Source: Rotaria socialis (lineage: Eukaryota; Rotifera; Eurotatoria; Philodinida; Philodinidae). Taken from it: a stretch of DNA of 64,000 bases. A program made the translations under genes and the position numbers. How positions within the stretch are numbered: the stretch's first letter is position 1; the number at the start of each line of letters is the position of its first letter. The notes beneath the pieces are model-generated. The model did no database searches. It was not told where the DNA came from and saw only the letters and a program-made list of their open reading frames with translations. The DNA lies in contig CAJNYU010002807.1 in the NCBI GenBank assembly GCA_905331475.1, forward strand, positions 62,001-126,000, written 5' to 3'. Positions 50,398 to 64,000 of this stretch are shown piece by piece.

Positions 50398-50994
50398 CTA
50401 CTCAAAATAAACAGCATAAACAGTAACAACAGCTACCATATCTTTTGTTTCATAATGAACCGATAGCATATTATCTGTTTTTGGATCCCATAAACAACGT
50501 GACCCAGCACGTAAAATTTGGTCATATTTTTGTACAATCATTGCTTGAACAACAATTTTATATCGTGGTAATTGAAAGTTTTTGACTAATTGATTAACAC
50601 TACGTGAAATTTCTTTAACAAGTTCATTCACGGTTGTTGGATCATAGGCTTGATCTTTCATTTGTTCGGCTAATTCTTCAAGTACTTTAGCTTGAAGTTT
50701 ATACGGACGAAAACGATATTCATTATCAGGTTCCATTCGATATGTATTTGGTCGAGGTTGATTCGATGTAGGAAACATTGAAGATTTTCGATTACTGCCC
50801 AAAGACATTGATAAACGTCGAAAAAATGCTTGAGATGGACGACGTTCACCAGCTCCTCCAGCGTTACCCGACGATGGACCAGCGTTAGGAAATTGCGATT
50901 GAATATCATCACGTGCAGCGTTCGATGGTGCTGTTGTTTTCGCTGCATTAAAGCCACGAGGATCAGCTTGGATTGTAAACCGACGATCAGCCAT
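50398..50994 (-). CDS. DYNLT5: Tctex1-type dynein light chain (DYNLT5/TCTEX1D1-like)
   Basis: A single exon of 198 residues. The first 85 residues are low-complexity and basic (Ser, Arg, Gly, Asn), without a fold. Residues about 88-198 are a Tctex1 domain: YKLQAKVLEELAEQM, the NELVKEISRSV helix, LPRYKIVVQAMIVQ, SRCLWDPKTDN and the C-terminal VTVYAVYFE strand. The PRYK-IV and SRCLWDP-D blocks are the closest match to animal TCTEX1D-type light chains. These bind dynein intermediate chains and cargo in axonemal or intraflagellar transport motors. It converges on HYDIN with a 523-bp gap. The exact paralogue (DYNLT2, DYNLT4 or DYNLT5) is not certain. Confidence 0.85.
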   Translation of the reverse strand: MADRRFTIQADPRGFNAAKTTAPSNAARDDIQSQFPNAGPSSGNAGGAGERRPSQAFFRRLSMSLGSNRKSSMFPTSNQPRPNTYRMEPDNEYRFRPYKLQAKVLEELAEQMKDQAYDPTTVNELVKEISRSVNQLVKNFQLPRYKIVVQAMIVQKYDQILRAGSRCLWDPKTDNMLSVHYETKDMVAVVTVYAVYFE

Positions 50995-52143
50995 GTTAGA
51001 TTCTTTTCTACTGAATACTTATAAATGAATACAGCTTAAAAGATTTGATTGTAGTCACAGAGATGTTGTTAAGTTGAATCAAAATTTTCTTTTCTTCCGT
51101 CGTTCGTTGCTACTTCAATTTTTTATTTTGTTTCTTAGCACACATACCAGTACGATGTTCACATTCTTCGTTTTTCTCCTCTCTCTCTCGCTCTCGCTCT
51201 CTCTCTCTCTCGTCTTTATTCTCGCATTATTGTACACAGTGGTGAGATCAAGTATTGACATCAGAAGTTTGATCAAATAAGAAAAAAGTTCTTAGCGACG
51301 AAAGAAAAAACTATTAATGTTTGTATGTAAAAGATGTAAGAACGATAATGCATCTCAATTAAACGATGGTAGCGTTTGTTTTCTTTCTCTTCAGATACTG
51401 ACAATTGTATGCGTGTTGTATGTTGAGAGAAAGTTCGCTTGTAAATATGATGTTGTTTTTTTTAATTCAATTGCATCCTTCGAAATCAGCGTAAAAATAA
51501 CGCTACTTGACAATAATGAAAAGTCATTCAATTCTATGCCGTTGATACCATATAGTTATTTTAGTATCTAGAGCATGTAATAAAAATGAATTCTATTGAT
51601 TATGATTACTTTTCTACAGACGTGATTAACCTTGATTTCTTTAGCATGATTTTAAGTTATTATATATCAAATAATCGTAGACCCTTCATTTGTTTATTTT
51701 TATTTATAAGTTATAAATTAACAGGTTTGTGGATTCGTTTTTATTCATGTCAATGTTGTATGCTATTATTTTTTCGCTTCATAATCAAGGACCATTCAAC
51801 ATTCGATGTTAGTATAATATGACGCGTATTTTCGTAAACAAGTATATTCAGCTTCGTCACCGAGTCAGCCAATGGATTCAAACAAAATAAATAATATAGC
51901 TGCGTCAATGGAGGTGCCTTACGGTCATGCATCGATGAGTCGATAAACAGAAAACGAATATTTGGTAAAAGCAAAAAAACAGGAGAGAATGGGGTGCGCT
52001 ATAGTCACACATCAATGACTCGTTTCTCTCTTGGTTTGTTCCAAATGGTGTCATATAGTTACGTTTCGTTTCATTAACTAAATATTGATTTAGGCTGCAA
52101 ATCAAACTTGCTGTATTTGATTATACCAGCTGACTAAAGCAAA
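50995..52143. other. Intergenic with CT-rich repeat
   Basis: Holds the promoters of the divergent Tctex1 and ZZ genes. A TCTC/CGCT pyrimidine microsatellite occupies about 51178-51212. The open frames are AT-rich without motifs. Confidence 0.5.
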
Positions 52144-52386
52144 ATGCCGCACAATGAGCCATATGGATCAAGTTTTCCTCCTCCAATGCCTCCACCACCA
52201 CCACCCGCGATGCATTGGTGGTGTAACAACTGTCGTCAAGTGAATTCTATGAGTCGTTACCAATGTACACTTTGCAGAGGCAATGACACTTACGATCTTT
52301 GTGAACATTGCATCGGACACGCTTCATCAGTACATCCAGGACATACATTTGCTTTAATGCCAGCACTTCATATAATTCATTATTAG
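52144..52386 (+). CDS. 80-residue ZZ-type zinc-finger microprotein
   Basis: A single exon. A proline-rich N-terminus (PPPMPPPPPPAMHWW) leads directly into one zinc finger with the ZZ spacing: CNNC, then CTLC, then CEHC, then two His in SSVHPGHTF. The aromatic and YDLCE core is typical of ZZ fingers in dystrophin, CBP/p300, Mib, p62 and HERC2. Here the finger is almost the whole protein, while most known ZZ domains sit in large proteins. ZZ fingers bind peptide N-termini or histone tails, so an adaptor role is possible. No signal peptide or membrane segment. An in-frame stop directly follows HIIHY. No further exon is evident. Confidence 0.75.
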   Translation: MPHNEPYGSSFPPPMPPPPPPAMHWWCNNCRQVNSMSRYQCTLCRGNDTYDLCEHCIGHASSVHPGHTFALMPALHIIHY

Positions 52387-53264
52387 TTATATTAATAGAA
52401 ACTCTAAGAGCTGAACGATGGCAAAAAACAACAGTTTATTGAGATGAACATTAATATAAGCAGCTCCTATTGAAAGTGTTTTTTTGAAAACTACAATAAA
52501 TTCAATGAAAGATGAATATTGAAAAATAAATAGATAGCTGAAGAATTGTTGTTTATGGTTTTATTCAATTACTTAATGAAAAATACATGATCTGTTTTCT
52601 TGATGATAACCGGGAAAATTTACGCAAAATTCATCCAATTTTTTCTTTTATTACTTCAAATCTGATTGATCTTTTAAGCTATTTTAATGAGAAAATCATG
52701 CCACTAGTAGTATATGTTATCATTTCTAAGACAAATAGCGAATCTACCATCGCAATTGATTTTTGTTTTCGTTTGTTAATTGAAAACACTGTTGGAAATA
52801 AGAAGAACACCTGATGGGTGCATCGGTATTATTGAATTCGAATGCAAAAGATCTTTTCGGTCAAAAAGAAAGCAATAGTACTAATCAATATCAAAATAGA
52901 TACATTGCTTATCATGCGCAGGATTTGTTGTTTTTATTAACGATTGTACAAGTTAGATGTCATAAATGTTGAATGAAACTGTATCAACTTTATTTTTCGA
53001 ATGATAATTATTACTGTGCTCGCTTTCAAGATAATCGAATGAACTTGTTAATATATGTAAATAATAAACAAAGTTATATTTAAGCATAAAGATCAATATT
53101 CTTCGAAGATTTTGATGAAAACATCTCGAATGTTTCTCTAAAATCAACATATGTTTGTTATTTTAGCATCAGAATTTGCTTTGATAAGGCGTAAGAAACA
53201 TATACAAAATAAAAAGCTATTATGAAAAAAAAACTGTTTAATTGATTAGGAAAAAAATAAAAGC
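52387..53264. other. Intergenic, no feature seen
   Basis: Lies between the ZZ gene and the CFAP91 stop. AT-rich, with no supported feature. Confidence 0.5.
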
Positions 53265-56678
<3,414 letters not shown>

Positions 56679-57057
56679 TTATCTGTTTTTTAACAACAGT
56701 CCATTTTCTTATAGTAGATATACGAATAACAACAGTCGCCATTGTAGCTGACAGAACCATAGAAACAATATGTATGAAAGAACTGAAGACTATCTACCAA
56801 TAGATGTCACTAGAGTATTTTCGTCGCATTGATTTATACTACATTTAAAGCCTATTTACACAATAAATTATCTATTGCACATTAATTATCAACGGTATAT
56901 TGTGTAAATCGAACAATCTGTCATTATTTTCTGTATAGATAAAATTGTCTTTTTTTATTAATAACAATAAAGAAAATACGTCACTCTGATAAATAGGAGA
57001 TGGCAAATGAGATCAAAAACACAAAACTGAGTCTGTCATTTATGTAATTATCAACAG

Positions 57058-58093
57058 TTAACTTAGAACACGTTGTGATATTGTATTTCGTCGGATGATA
57101 GTCAAATCTTCTTTTTTTAAAAGCCAATATATTGTCAAGATAAATTTTGAACGAAAATAACGTGATGTTAAACAATAAATATAAAAACCAATACCAAAAT
57201 AGAGACTACTCCAAAGAAGCATAGGTGTACGTACATGATCGATACAATGTCTATAACGTACCATAGTCGTATAGAGATGAAATGGAACTTGTGTTATTAC
57301 AAACGCTAAAACATTCGATATAGCTATGAATAGAAGCATGGTTTGTGTATTTGTTGAATGAGCAAATTTCGTTATATGCGGAAATACACGACGTTTCGAT
57401 GCTCGTATTCGACGCCATAATCCTATATTTGCTGCAATCATTATTGAAACAGGCAAAATACAAACAAAAAATGTACGCATAGGTGGCCATACACTTGACA
57501 TAAAGTTATCATAGATAGGATTGTTTCCTGTTGAACAAATCCCATTCGTATCTTCTCCCATATATGGTAGTAAATAGAATGATAAAGAAAAAGTAAAAAT
57601 AATTGTATAGATAAAAACAGTTCGACATGCCATTCGACATGTACAATAATGTTTAGCTCGTAGGGAATGAGTCGCACGAAACATTCGATCTAAACTTATG
57701 GTACAAGCAATAAATGAACTTAATGAACGAAAAATATTTTGAAGCCAATAAACAAAACGACATCGAATTAATACAGAAGGAAATAACCGATCTAAAATAA
57801 GAAAGTACCATACCTATTGTTTTCTTTGTTTTCTTTTGTATGAAAATCAGATATGACTTACATTTATATGCAACATCTATAAATTCGACGGTTAATGTTA
57901 ACAATTGAATAGTATTTGATATTGTTAAAAATAAAAAAAGTACTCCAGTAGAAACACGACGTATTTCAGTACGAATAAAAATCACCAATGATAGAAGATT
58001 GCCTATAAAACCACCTACATAAACAATAATTCCGAGAATAGCTGGTATAGCTATTTCTTCTTGTGTGAGACTATCGGACGTTGAATTTGGCAT
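57058..58093 (-). CDS. Rhodopsin-like G-protein-coupled receptor, orphan
   Basis: Two exons (57862-58093 and 57058-57791) join in phase 1, giving 321 residues. I took the ATG at 58093 (MPNSTSDS), which leaves an N-glycosylation site in a short N-terminus. Seven hydrophobic segments are visible. TM1 holds the class A GN pair (GGFIGNLLSLVIF). A Cys at the start of TM3 and one in loop 2 (NGICSTG) can form the usual disulfide. The DRY position reads DRM, and the NPxxY position in TM7 reads GFYIY with no Asn-Pro. TM6 keeps a Pro (QVPFHLY) but not CWxP. It resembles the many divergent peptide-type receptors of lophotrochozoans, and the ligand is unknown. It lies 139 bp downstream of the mucin-like gene on the same strand. 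Confidence 0.83.
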
Positions 58094-58231
58094 TTTTGTT
58101 TTTGTCAAATGAATAAAAACTAACTATTTAAATGGTCGCCAATCTTTGCTCTTTCTATATTAAATGAGTAAAAAAAATCATAAATCACAAAAACAATTTA
58201 TCGCGATATAAAAGTCATAATGTGTTCAAAT

Positions 58232-59914
58232 TCAAAGTCGATGGTTGTATGTAGCTAGAGCATAATCTGCCTCGCGCGTCGATTGATTACATCCATATTT
58301 TCGATACAAATAGACTATTTCGATGGTTAGGATAATACCAATGAAACTTATGCCTAAACCCATGCCTAATTGTGCAGCAGTACCTGGTGGCGATTCGCCC
58401 ACTATGAAAATAAGTGTATAACATATTATATTATCTTTTTTTATTTATTACCTATACGTGCTACTGTTGTTGTTGGTATTGCACTTGGCGTATCTAATAT
58501 TATAGATAACGTAGTAATTTATAGATCATTGAAATAAACTTACTATCGACAAATGCTGCACCTGATACAAGACTTACAGTTACTGAACTACCATCGGCAC
58601 CTGGTAATATTATATTTTGCTTGGAAATGGATGAAGATGCAGAACTTTTGATACAAGTACTATTACAATCGGAACGACTACTTGTGAATAAAATATCAGT
58701 GAACAGGGTGTATTGAGTAGTAACCGTCCTATTTGTGAATAAAGAAAAGAATTTTCATTTCATATTTGAACATTTATGAAATACTTTGCTGTAGCTTGTA
58801 TTTCAATACGTGTCACTATTATATTGAATCTTGTTAGATTGAATGATCCTATCACCTATGCAAATGAAGTGCACAGCCTCATTTTTTTCTTTTAAATCAA
58901 AATCTATACTTACCATACTTTGTACACTGGTTAAATATGTACTATTAGTAGTGTTTCCTGCAGCTAAAACAGATGAACTTGAGACAATATATTGATAAAC
59001 TAAACTAATTGAAGTATCTAGAAAAAAGAAGAGAAATACTTTGATGGTACGAACTTTCGGTAAATATTACTTATCGAAAGAGTAGTAATCGATGCTGAGG
59101 TTATAGAAGAAGAACTAATCGATGTAACTGATGAAGATATGCCTGTTTGTGATGCACTGTTTTGAATCATGGAAGTTGCAACTGACGAAGACATCATTGA
59201 TGCCGATGGAGTAGAAGAGGCGGTACTTGCTCCAGTAGAACCTACTGTTCCAGAGTTACTTGTGACAACAGAGGCTGCATAGGATGCAGATGAGCCTGTT
59301 TGTGATCCACTGTTTTGAATCATGGAAGTTGCAACTGACGAAGACATCATTGATGCCGATGGAGTAGAAGAGGTGGTACTTGCTCCAGTAGAACCTACGG
59401 TTCCAGAGTTACTTGTGACAACAGAGGCTGCATAGGATGCAGATGAGCCTGTTTGTGACCCACTGCTTTGAATCATGGAAGATGCTATCGACGAAGATAT
59501 CATTGATGCCGATGGAGTAGAAGAGGTGTTCGCTGCTCCGGTAGAGACTACTGTTTCAGAGTTACTTGTTACGGCAGAGGTTCCATAGGATGACGGAAAA
59601 CCTGTTTGCGATGCACTGTTTTGAATCATGGAAGTTGCAACTGACGAATACATCATTGCTGTCGATGGAGTAGAAGAGGTGTTGGCTGTTCCAGTAGAAC
59701 CTACTGTCTCCGAGTTACTTGTGACAACAGACGCTGCATATGATGAAGGAGATGAAATCGTGTTAGTTGAATTTTGATATAAACTAGCCGATGAAATACT
59801 AGTATCGGATGCTGATATGGACATCGTACTACTAAATGATGAAGTTGACTGGCCATAAATTTGCACAGAAGCCAAACATACGAGACCAATAATTTGAAAA
59901 ATATGAGCTCCCAT
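58232..59914 (-). CDS. Mucin-like type I membrane protein with tandem Ser/Thr repeats
   Basis: Six exons join in frame (59071-59914, 58914-59017, 58785-58855, 58544-58728, 58452-58493, 58232-58401), giving 471 residues. A signal peptide (IIGLVCLASVQIYGQ) is followed by about 260 residues of Ser/Thr/Ala-rich sequence, including four 51-residue repeats. Then comes a compact domain of about 110 residues with N-glycosylation sites and a C-x3-C pair (SRSDCNSTCIKSS). A short Thr/Pro linker, one membrane helix (MGLGISFIGIILTIEIVYLY) and a 26-residue cytoplasmic tail with several Tyr follow. The folded part between repeats and helix resembles SEA-like juxtamembrane domains in position, but I cannot confirm the fold. 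The likely role is a heavily O-glycosylated surface coat. Repeat number may vary between alleles. Confidence 0.82.
59141..59752 (-). repeat. Four 153-bp in-frame tandem repeats
   Basis: Equivalent points (GCCTGTTTGTGA on the plus strand, or its variants) fall at 59141, 59294, 59447 and 59600, exactly 153 bp apart. This gives four complete units of 51 codons in the mucin-like gene. The first two units (59141-59446) are almost identical. The two nearest the signal peptide are more diverged. Confidence 0.92.
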
Positions 59915-61117
59915 TGTAATATGGAGATAAAGAAATGCTTCCTTTTATGAAAGAAAATTTTTTTATTTGACACAAAGCTAAGCGTACTTGTTATTCTTCC
60001 CTTTATTTTTTTTCTCCTTATTTTGCCCGATGTGTGGTTAATCGACCGAACTAGTTGACAGTTTTTCATTCGTTTTTTTCTCGTTTGCTTTTCTTTATTA
60101 TGAGTTTTAGCAAACATAAAAAATGAAGTCTTCCTTCGAGTAAATACCAAAAGCAATTTAATGTAAACATTACACACAGAAAGAAATTTTTTACTGTATA
60201 TTTAATGGTAATATATATATACGAATAAACAGCAGTCTACTGTTAGCTGGATTGATAAGTCATCTTACAGACTTACTAGTACTGTATTCGAATTTTTATA
60301 TATGAACCTGTTCGAAATAGAAATCGATAAAGTTAAAATTTTAGCGTTTTAGTATATATATAATATCTTTTGCCTGGGTACGTTGTGGCAATAATTTACC
60401 GTGTTTCTAATAGCATAAAATTGTTTATAAATATGATAACGCTTTTAAATTTAAATTTTTTTTGTTTTTCGAGTAACTAAATTATGTTTATTCAGAGTTT
60501 TGTTAATGTCGACAAACCCAATGCTTTTCAACCAATTATTTTATTTGATTACGACTATGTTCTTCCCATTAATGTATCCACTCCGAATTCAGTGGATGTT
60601 TTATTTAACTTTCGCAACGTCCAGACAAGATGAAAGTGCATGAAGTTAATCATCAGAATGACTATTCGTGAAAAAAATAGCGTAACTAATCTTAACAAGA
60701 AATCATCAATTTTCTGATTCATTCAATTTTTTAGAGAAACCTATATAGCTATTCTCCCAACGTTTCTCTTACATTTTCGAACTTAAATTAAACGATGAGT
60801 TGATGAGTACTCATATTGCGTACTTCCGTTCTTTTATTTATTCAAGACATTATATTAAAAGCAGACATCGCAAAAAACTTGTTCACATTCAGTTTTGCAA
60901 AAATCGAAGAAAATCATTGTTTGATCGTTTCAGTTAGATCATAATAGCATCTCATATGAAATAATCGAGATCCATATTGTGTATAACTGTGGGTGTGGAT
61001 GTGGCGCTATATGTTTTATAATCTTTCATAGACACACAGAGATACGATTAAGCGTTAGAAATATAAGCTTGTAAAATCTTGAGCTTTTTTAGAAGTGTCT
61101 TAATTAGTGGATGATTC
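59915..61117. other. Intergenic, no feature seen
   Basis: Upstream of the mucin-like gene. AT-rich, with a short TA run near 60212. No gene or structured element is supported. Confidence 0.5.
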
Positions 61118-61272
61118 CAAGGGGGAACAAACTGATTTCGTGATTTCTTGATTTCAAGTGTTTTCCTTGATTTCGTTGATTTCGTTGATTTCGTGTGATT
61201 TCGCGTGATTTCTGTTGATTTCTATTGATTTCAGTTTGATTTCTGTGCTGGAAATCAGTTTGTTCCCCCTTG
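61118..61272. mobile_element. 155-bp inverted-repeat element with internal TTGATTTC array
   Basis: The 22-bp ends at 61118-61139 and 61251-61272 are perfect inverted repeats, beginning CAAGGGGGAACAAACTG. The inner 110 bp is a degenerate tandem array of 9-11 bp units of the form GTTGATTTC, and the terminal repeats themselves finish with TGATTTC. No coding capacity. No clear target duplication is visible; ATGA occurs on both sides but not at equal distance. It sits at the 3' end of the ART/TPR remnant and supplies that frame's last 38 codons or so. A short MITE or fold-back element is the best description. Confidence 0.75.
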
Positions 61273-62633
61273 AGATGAGACCTATGTTATTAAAAATTGC
61301 AGCCATGTCAGGATGATCACACGAGAGATATTGCTTACGAATTGCTAATGTTTTTTCATAATATGAGAAGGCAGTCGAGTAGCTGCCCATCTTATCGTAT
61401 TCGAGACCAGTATTATTGTAGATAGTAGCTTCCAATAATTGGTTTTGTTTGGCTGAATTGCTTTGGATTTCAAACGGCTGCTGATAAATGTCGAGCGTCT
61501 GCTGATGATCACCCATGACACTTTTGATATAATCAAGCTGATGATAATAGTGAGCAAGTTCATTCTTTTCATCGCACGATGTGGAATTGATCAGCGTTTT
61601 ATATATTTCTTCGGACTTATCAAATAGTCCCATTGTGATCATCAGTTTGTCCAAGTGATCCCGACTGCTTGATCCTTCGATCTTATTACGCAAGCATTCA
61701 GTAAGTATTTGGAGTTGGGAATCACTATCGTTTACCGATGTTAGCTCTACTTGCCACAACCTATCCTCGATCTCTACAATATTACCAATGCAAAAGACAG
61801 CGTGCATTGAGAATAAAATTTCCTTTTCGACGTCTGAAAAATAACTACGTTCGTCCAATGAAGCGAATGGTGTAGATATGAACGTTGGATGGATTTGAAT
61901 TCGAAACAGAACTGACACGATGGTATCTTTGCTATGAGAATTACGAGCGAATTTTAATGATACTTCTTGAGCAGTGCTAGTCGAGAGAAAATTATTAAAT
62001 GCCAAAAGTTCATCATGGTTCGCCTTCAACTTCTGAAACTCATTAAACAATATTCCTTGACCACGATAGACAATGAATGGATCTCGAATTTTTTTATTCT
62101 TCGCACAGACTTGTTCAATTTGCTTGTGTAGATCTCGAAGAAAAAAAGCCCATTTTGATTATGAGTTCGATATCCTGGGTGCGTAGTGCTCGATTGAACA
62201 TCCCATATGTAAAACATTCTCGACTGTACCACTAGATAGGTGTATGTAGATGACAGCTTTCTTGAAATTCATTAATCACTGCTAATTCAGTTTCGTTGTT
62301 TTGGTATAGTTCGAGACAATAGCCAACAAGTTTCTGCTTAGCATTCGTGTTGTATTCTATTTTGAGTAAAATATCTTTAAGTAATTGTGAATACATGAAG
62401 GATTGATCGAGCTCGTTCAAATTTCGGTTAACATCATTCATTGGAGATAAAATGCTTATTGACGTTAAGTCGTGTTCACACTGTCGAGTATGTTGTCTAA
62501 GTAGGTTACATAAAAGTTCGAAATCATTAAATTCACCTTTCATTTTGCTCCATCGATTTTCCCATCGTTCCTGTTTTGTTTTATTGTTACAAAAATTGAC
62601 TGATTTTATGTTTGAAAGTTCGATTGAATTCAT
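61273..62633 (-). pseudogene. ADP-ribosyltransferase/TPR gene, broken
   Basis: The frame from ATG 62633 encodes the N-terminal part of an ART-fold protein, and the downstream frame encodes the rest plus TPR-like repeats. Seen on the minus strand: the YRGQ region (R of the R-S-E triad), FLSTS (S), and EKEILF (an ExE-like Glu pair), then helical repeats with TPR spacing (YNNTGLEYDKMGSYSTAFSYY). Two breaks are visible: a TAG stop at 62232-62234 before WYSREC, and a one-base frame change near the seven-A run at 62141-62147. The C-terminus stops inside a TPR at the 155-bp inverted-repeat element. ART-TPR proteins are, from memory, numerous in bdelloid rotifers. Introns around the breaks cannot be fully excluded, but no good donor/acceptor pair is visible. 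Probably a pseudogene. Confidence 0.75.
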
Positions 62634-64000
62634 CGATATTGCTATCCAGCCAGACGAGAATTAAGTTTTGAGCACTTCACACTTTTGAAGACTTCAAAAA
62701 CGTGTTCTGCTTTTCAACCATGTGTCGATCAGTAGATGATGCCTTCCGAGGAGCAGCAGAGTTTAAGTCATTTAACATTTCTATTTTATTTTACTACTGA
62801 TACGACTATTTGATGATTGTATCTGAAAATATTCGTCTTTCATGCACCGAAAATCTAAAATATTTACAAAGTAAATCTATTTTCTTATTTTTTCCAGGAC
62901 ATTTGTGTATACTCTAGAAAAAGTCATAGTACAAATACTGTTGTTCTCTCTGAATTTCTCACATAAAATCTTATCACAGCGCGCTTTTGGTTTACAATTT
63001 TTAAAAACTTATGGTATTGTTTTCGTGACAAGAAAAATTTTCGGGACTATAAATTTGAAGATGAAATTTTTACTAAATTGAATCCTTACATTGTGCCACT
63101 GCTCTAATAAAAATATGATCTGAAGCCATCATCGTCAAGAACAAAAGGTGAAATATAACACAAGTAAATGCTTCTGTGTGTGCGACCTTGCATTTTACAA
63201 AATTTTATCTTTGTTCTTTCGTTCTCAAAATAAACGACAGTAGTAGCGTTAAAAATAGAAATCGAGAAGAGAACAAAATTGAATTGAATTGTAGGGAAAA
63301 GTAATCAAATCGATATTCCTGCTGCATAAATTATTTACTCGGTTTTCACTGATCTTCAAAGAACAAAGACTCTTTGAAAGCATTGATGCATATGAGAAGA
63401 AAAGTTGATAATTTCATCAAACCAGACAACGTCGACCTAATATTTGATTAATATCTTGAAAAAATATTGAATGAAATTGATCTTATCAAGATTTTTTTCT
63501 TCATTTAAAAGAATTCTCGTAACAGCCTAAATTATTTTTCAATCCAGATCAATTTATTTAAAGCTTCAGTAAAATGACGACTTTCTTTACTCGTTTGAAT
63601 TAAGATTCTATGTAGTACAAGACTAATTTTACTAAATCTTTGAAACTACCCAAAAGAAACGTGAATTTATTCAGTGCTGACTAAATCCATGATTCAAGAA
63701 TTTGAAGGTATTCGACTGTTGAGTAATTATCTATAGTTTAAAAATTGAAGACATCAAGTGTTAGTGTGTTCAGACGAGGAAGATCTAAAGCTACGCGCTC
63801 AGAAAACTACTTTCGAAGTCAAATCAAGACGAGTAACAATAAATGGAAGTGAATCAATATGCCAGTGGTCGTAATTATGCGTAGCATATTCGAGTTCACA
63901 ATCGATACATTTTTTATCTTTGATACAACTTGGGCAAATAATGTCATATTATATATGTTATCATATTGAATGAGCATGAAAACTGCAATGATGTACTCGT
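62634..64000. other. Intergenic; possible Cys-pair fragment at 63799-63945 (minus)
   Basis: Mostly featureless AT-rich DNA. On the minus strand, 63799-63945 encodes CPSC, then CIDCELEYATHNYDHWHID, before a stop. This looks like a small zinc-binding piece. An in-frame stop lies just upstream, and no acceptor is obvious. It may be a last exon or a decayed fragment of a gene beyond the window. Confidence 0.3.

Noticed and set aside
59701-60177. 158-codon minus-strand frame upstream of the mucin-like gene
   Set aside because: Its 3' part overlaps the mucin signal-peptide and repeat exon in another frame, and the upstream part is Lys/Arg-rich non-coding DNA.

Overview
The window is AT-rich nuclear DNA from a small-genome animal. 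It has spliced genes with many 45-130 nt GT-AG introns, axonemal genes with clear animal homologues, a spliced gene carrying phage-type tail-collar repeats, an ADP-ribosyltransferase/TPR gene remnant and small transposon relics. This combination fits a bdelloid rotifer best; that assignment is inference from gene content, not a database match.

Layout. 1-5.8 kb: no gene found, but an 819-bp hAT-like MITE with an 8-bp target duplication. 5.8-13.2 kb: two minus-strand paralogues of a single-pass membrane protein with a Thr-rich stalk and a jelly-roll-like ectodomain, separated by a tRNA-derived SINE (perfect 12-bp target duplication) and short-motif repeat blocks. 15.6-18.2 kb: secreted Thr-rich protein with three tail-collar repeats. 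19.5 kb: small acidic-tailed unknown. 23.7-26.8 kb: calcineurin A. 27.2-28.0 kb: fibronectin-III surface protein. 29.0-49.9 kb: complete HYDIN, which I could splice by eye into 56 in-frame coding exons (5,259 codons plus stop). 50.4-56.7 kb: Tctex1-type dynein light chain, an 80-residue ZZ zinc-finger protein, and complete CFAP91 (15 exons, 825 residues). 57.1-59.9 kb: rhodopsin-like GPCR and a mucin-like membrane protein with four exact-length 153-bp repeats. 61.1-62.6 kb: broken ART/TPR gene ending in a 155-bp inverted-repeat element. 62.6-64 kb: no confident gene.

How it fits together. HYDIN (central-pair projection), the Tctex1 light chain (dynein) and CFAP91 (radial-spoke-associated complex) are all motile-cilium parts within 28 kb. 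The membrane mucin, the stalked jelly-roll proteins, the collar protein and the FN3 protein look like surface or secreted proteins. The most unusual features are the collar-domain gene (probable transfer from bacteria or phage), the patchy 351-bp identity between the two jelly-roll paralogues (gene conversion), three frame-neutral micro-exons in one paralogue only, and several MITE-like elements filled with degenerate copies of a short motif also found at their ends.

All exon joins were made by eye from splice consensus, reading phase and family similarity. No alignment, search or transcript was available.
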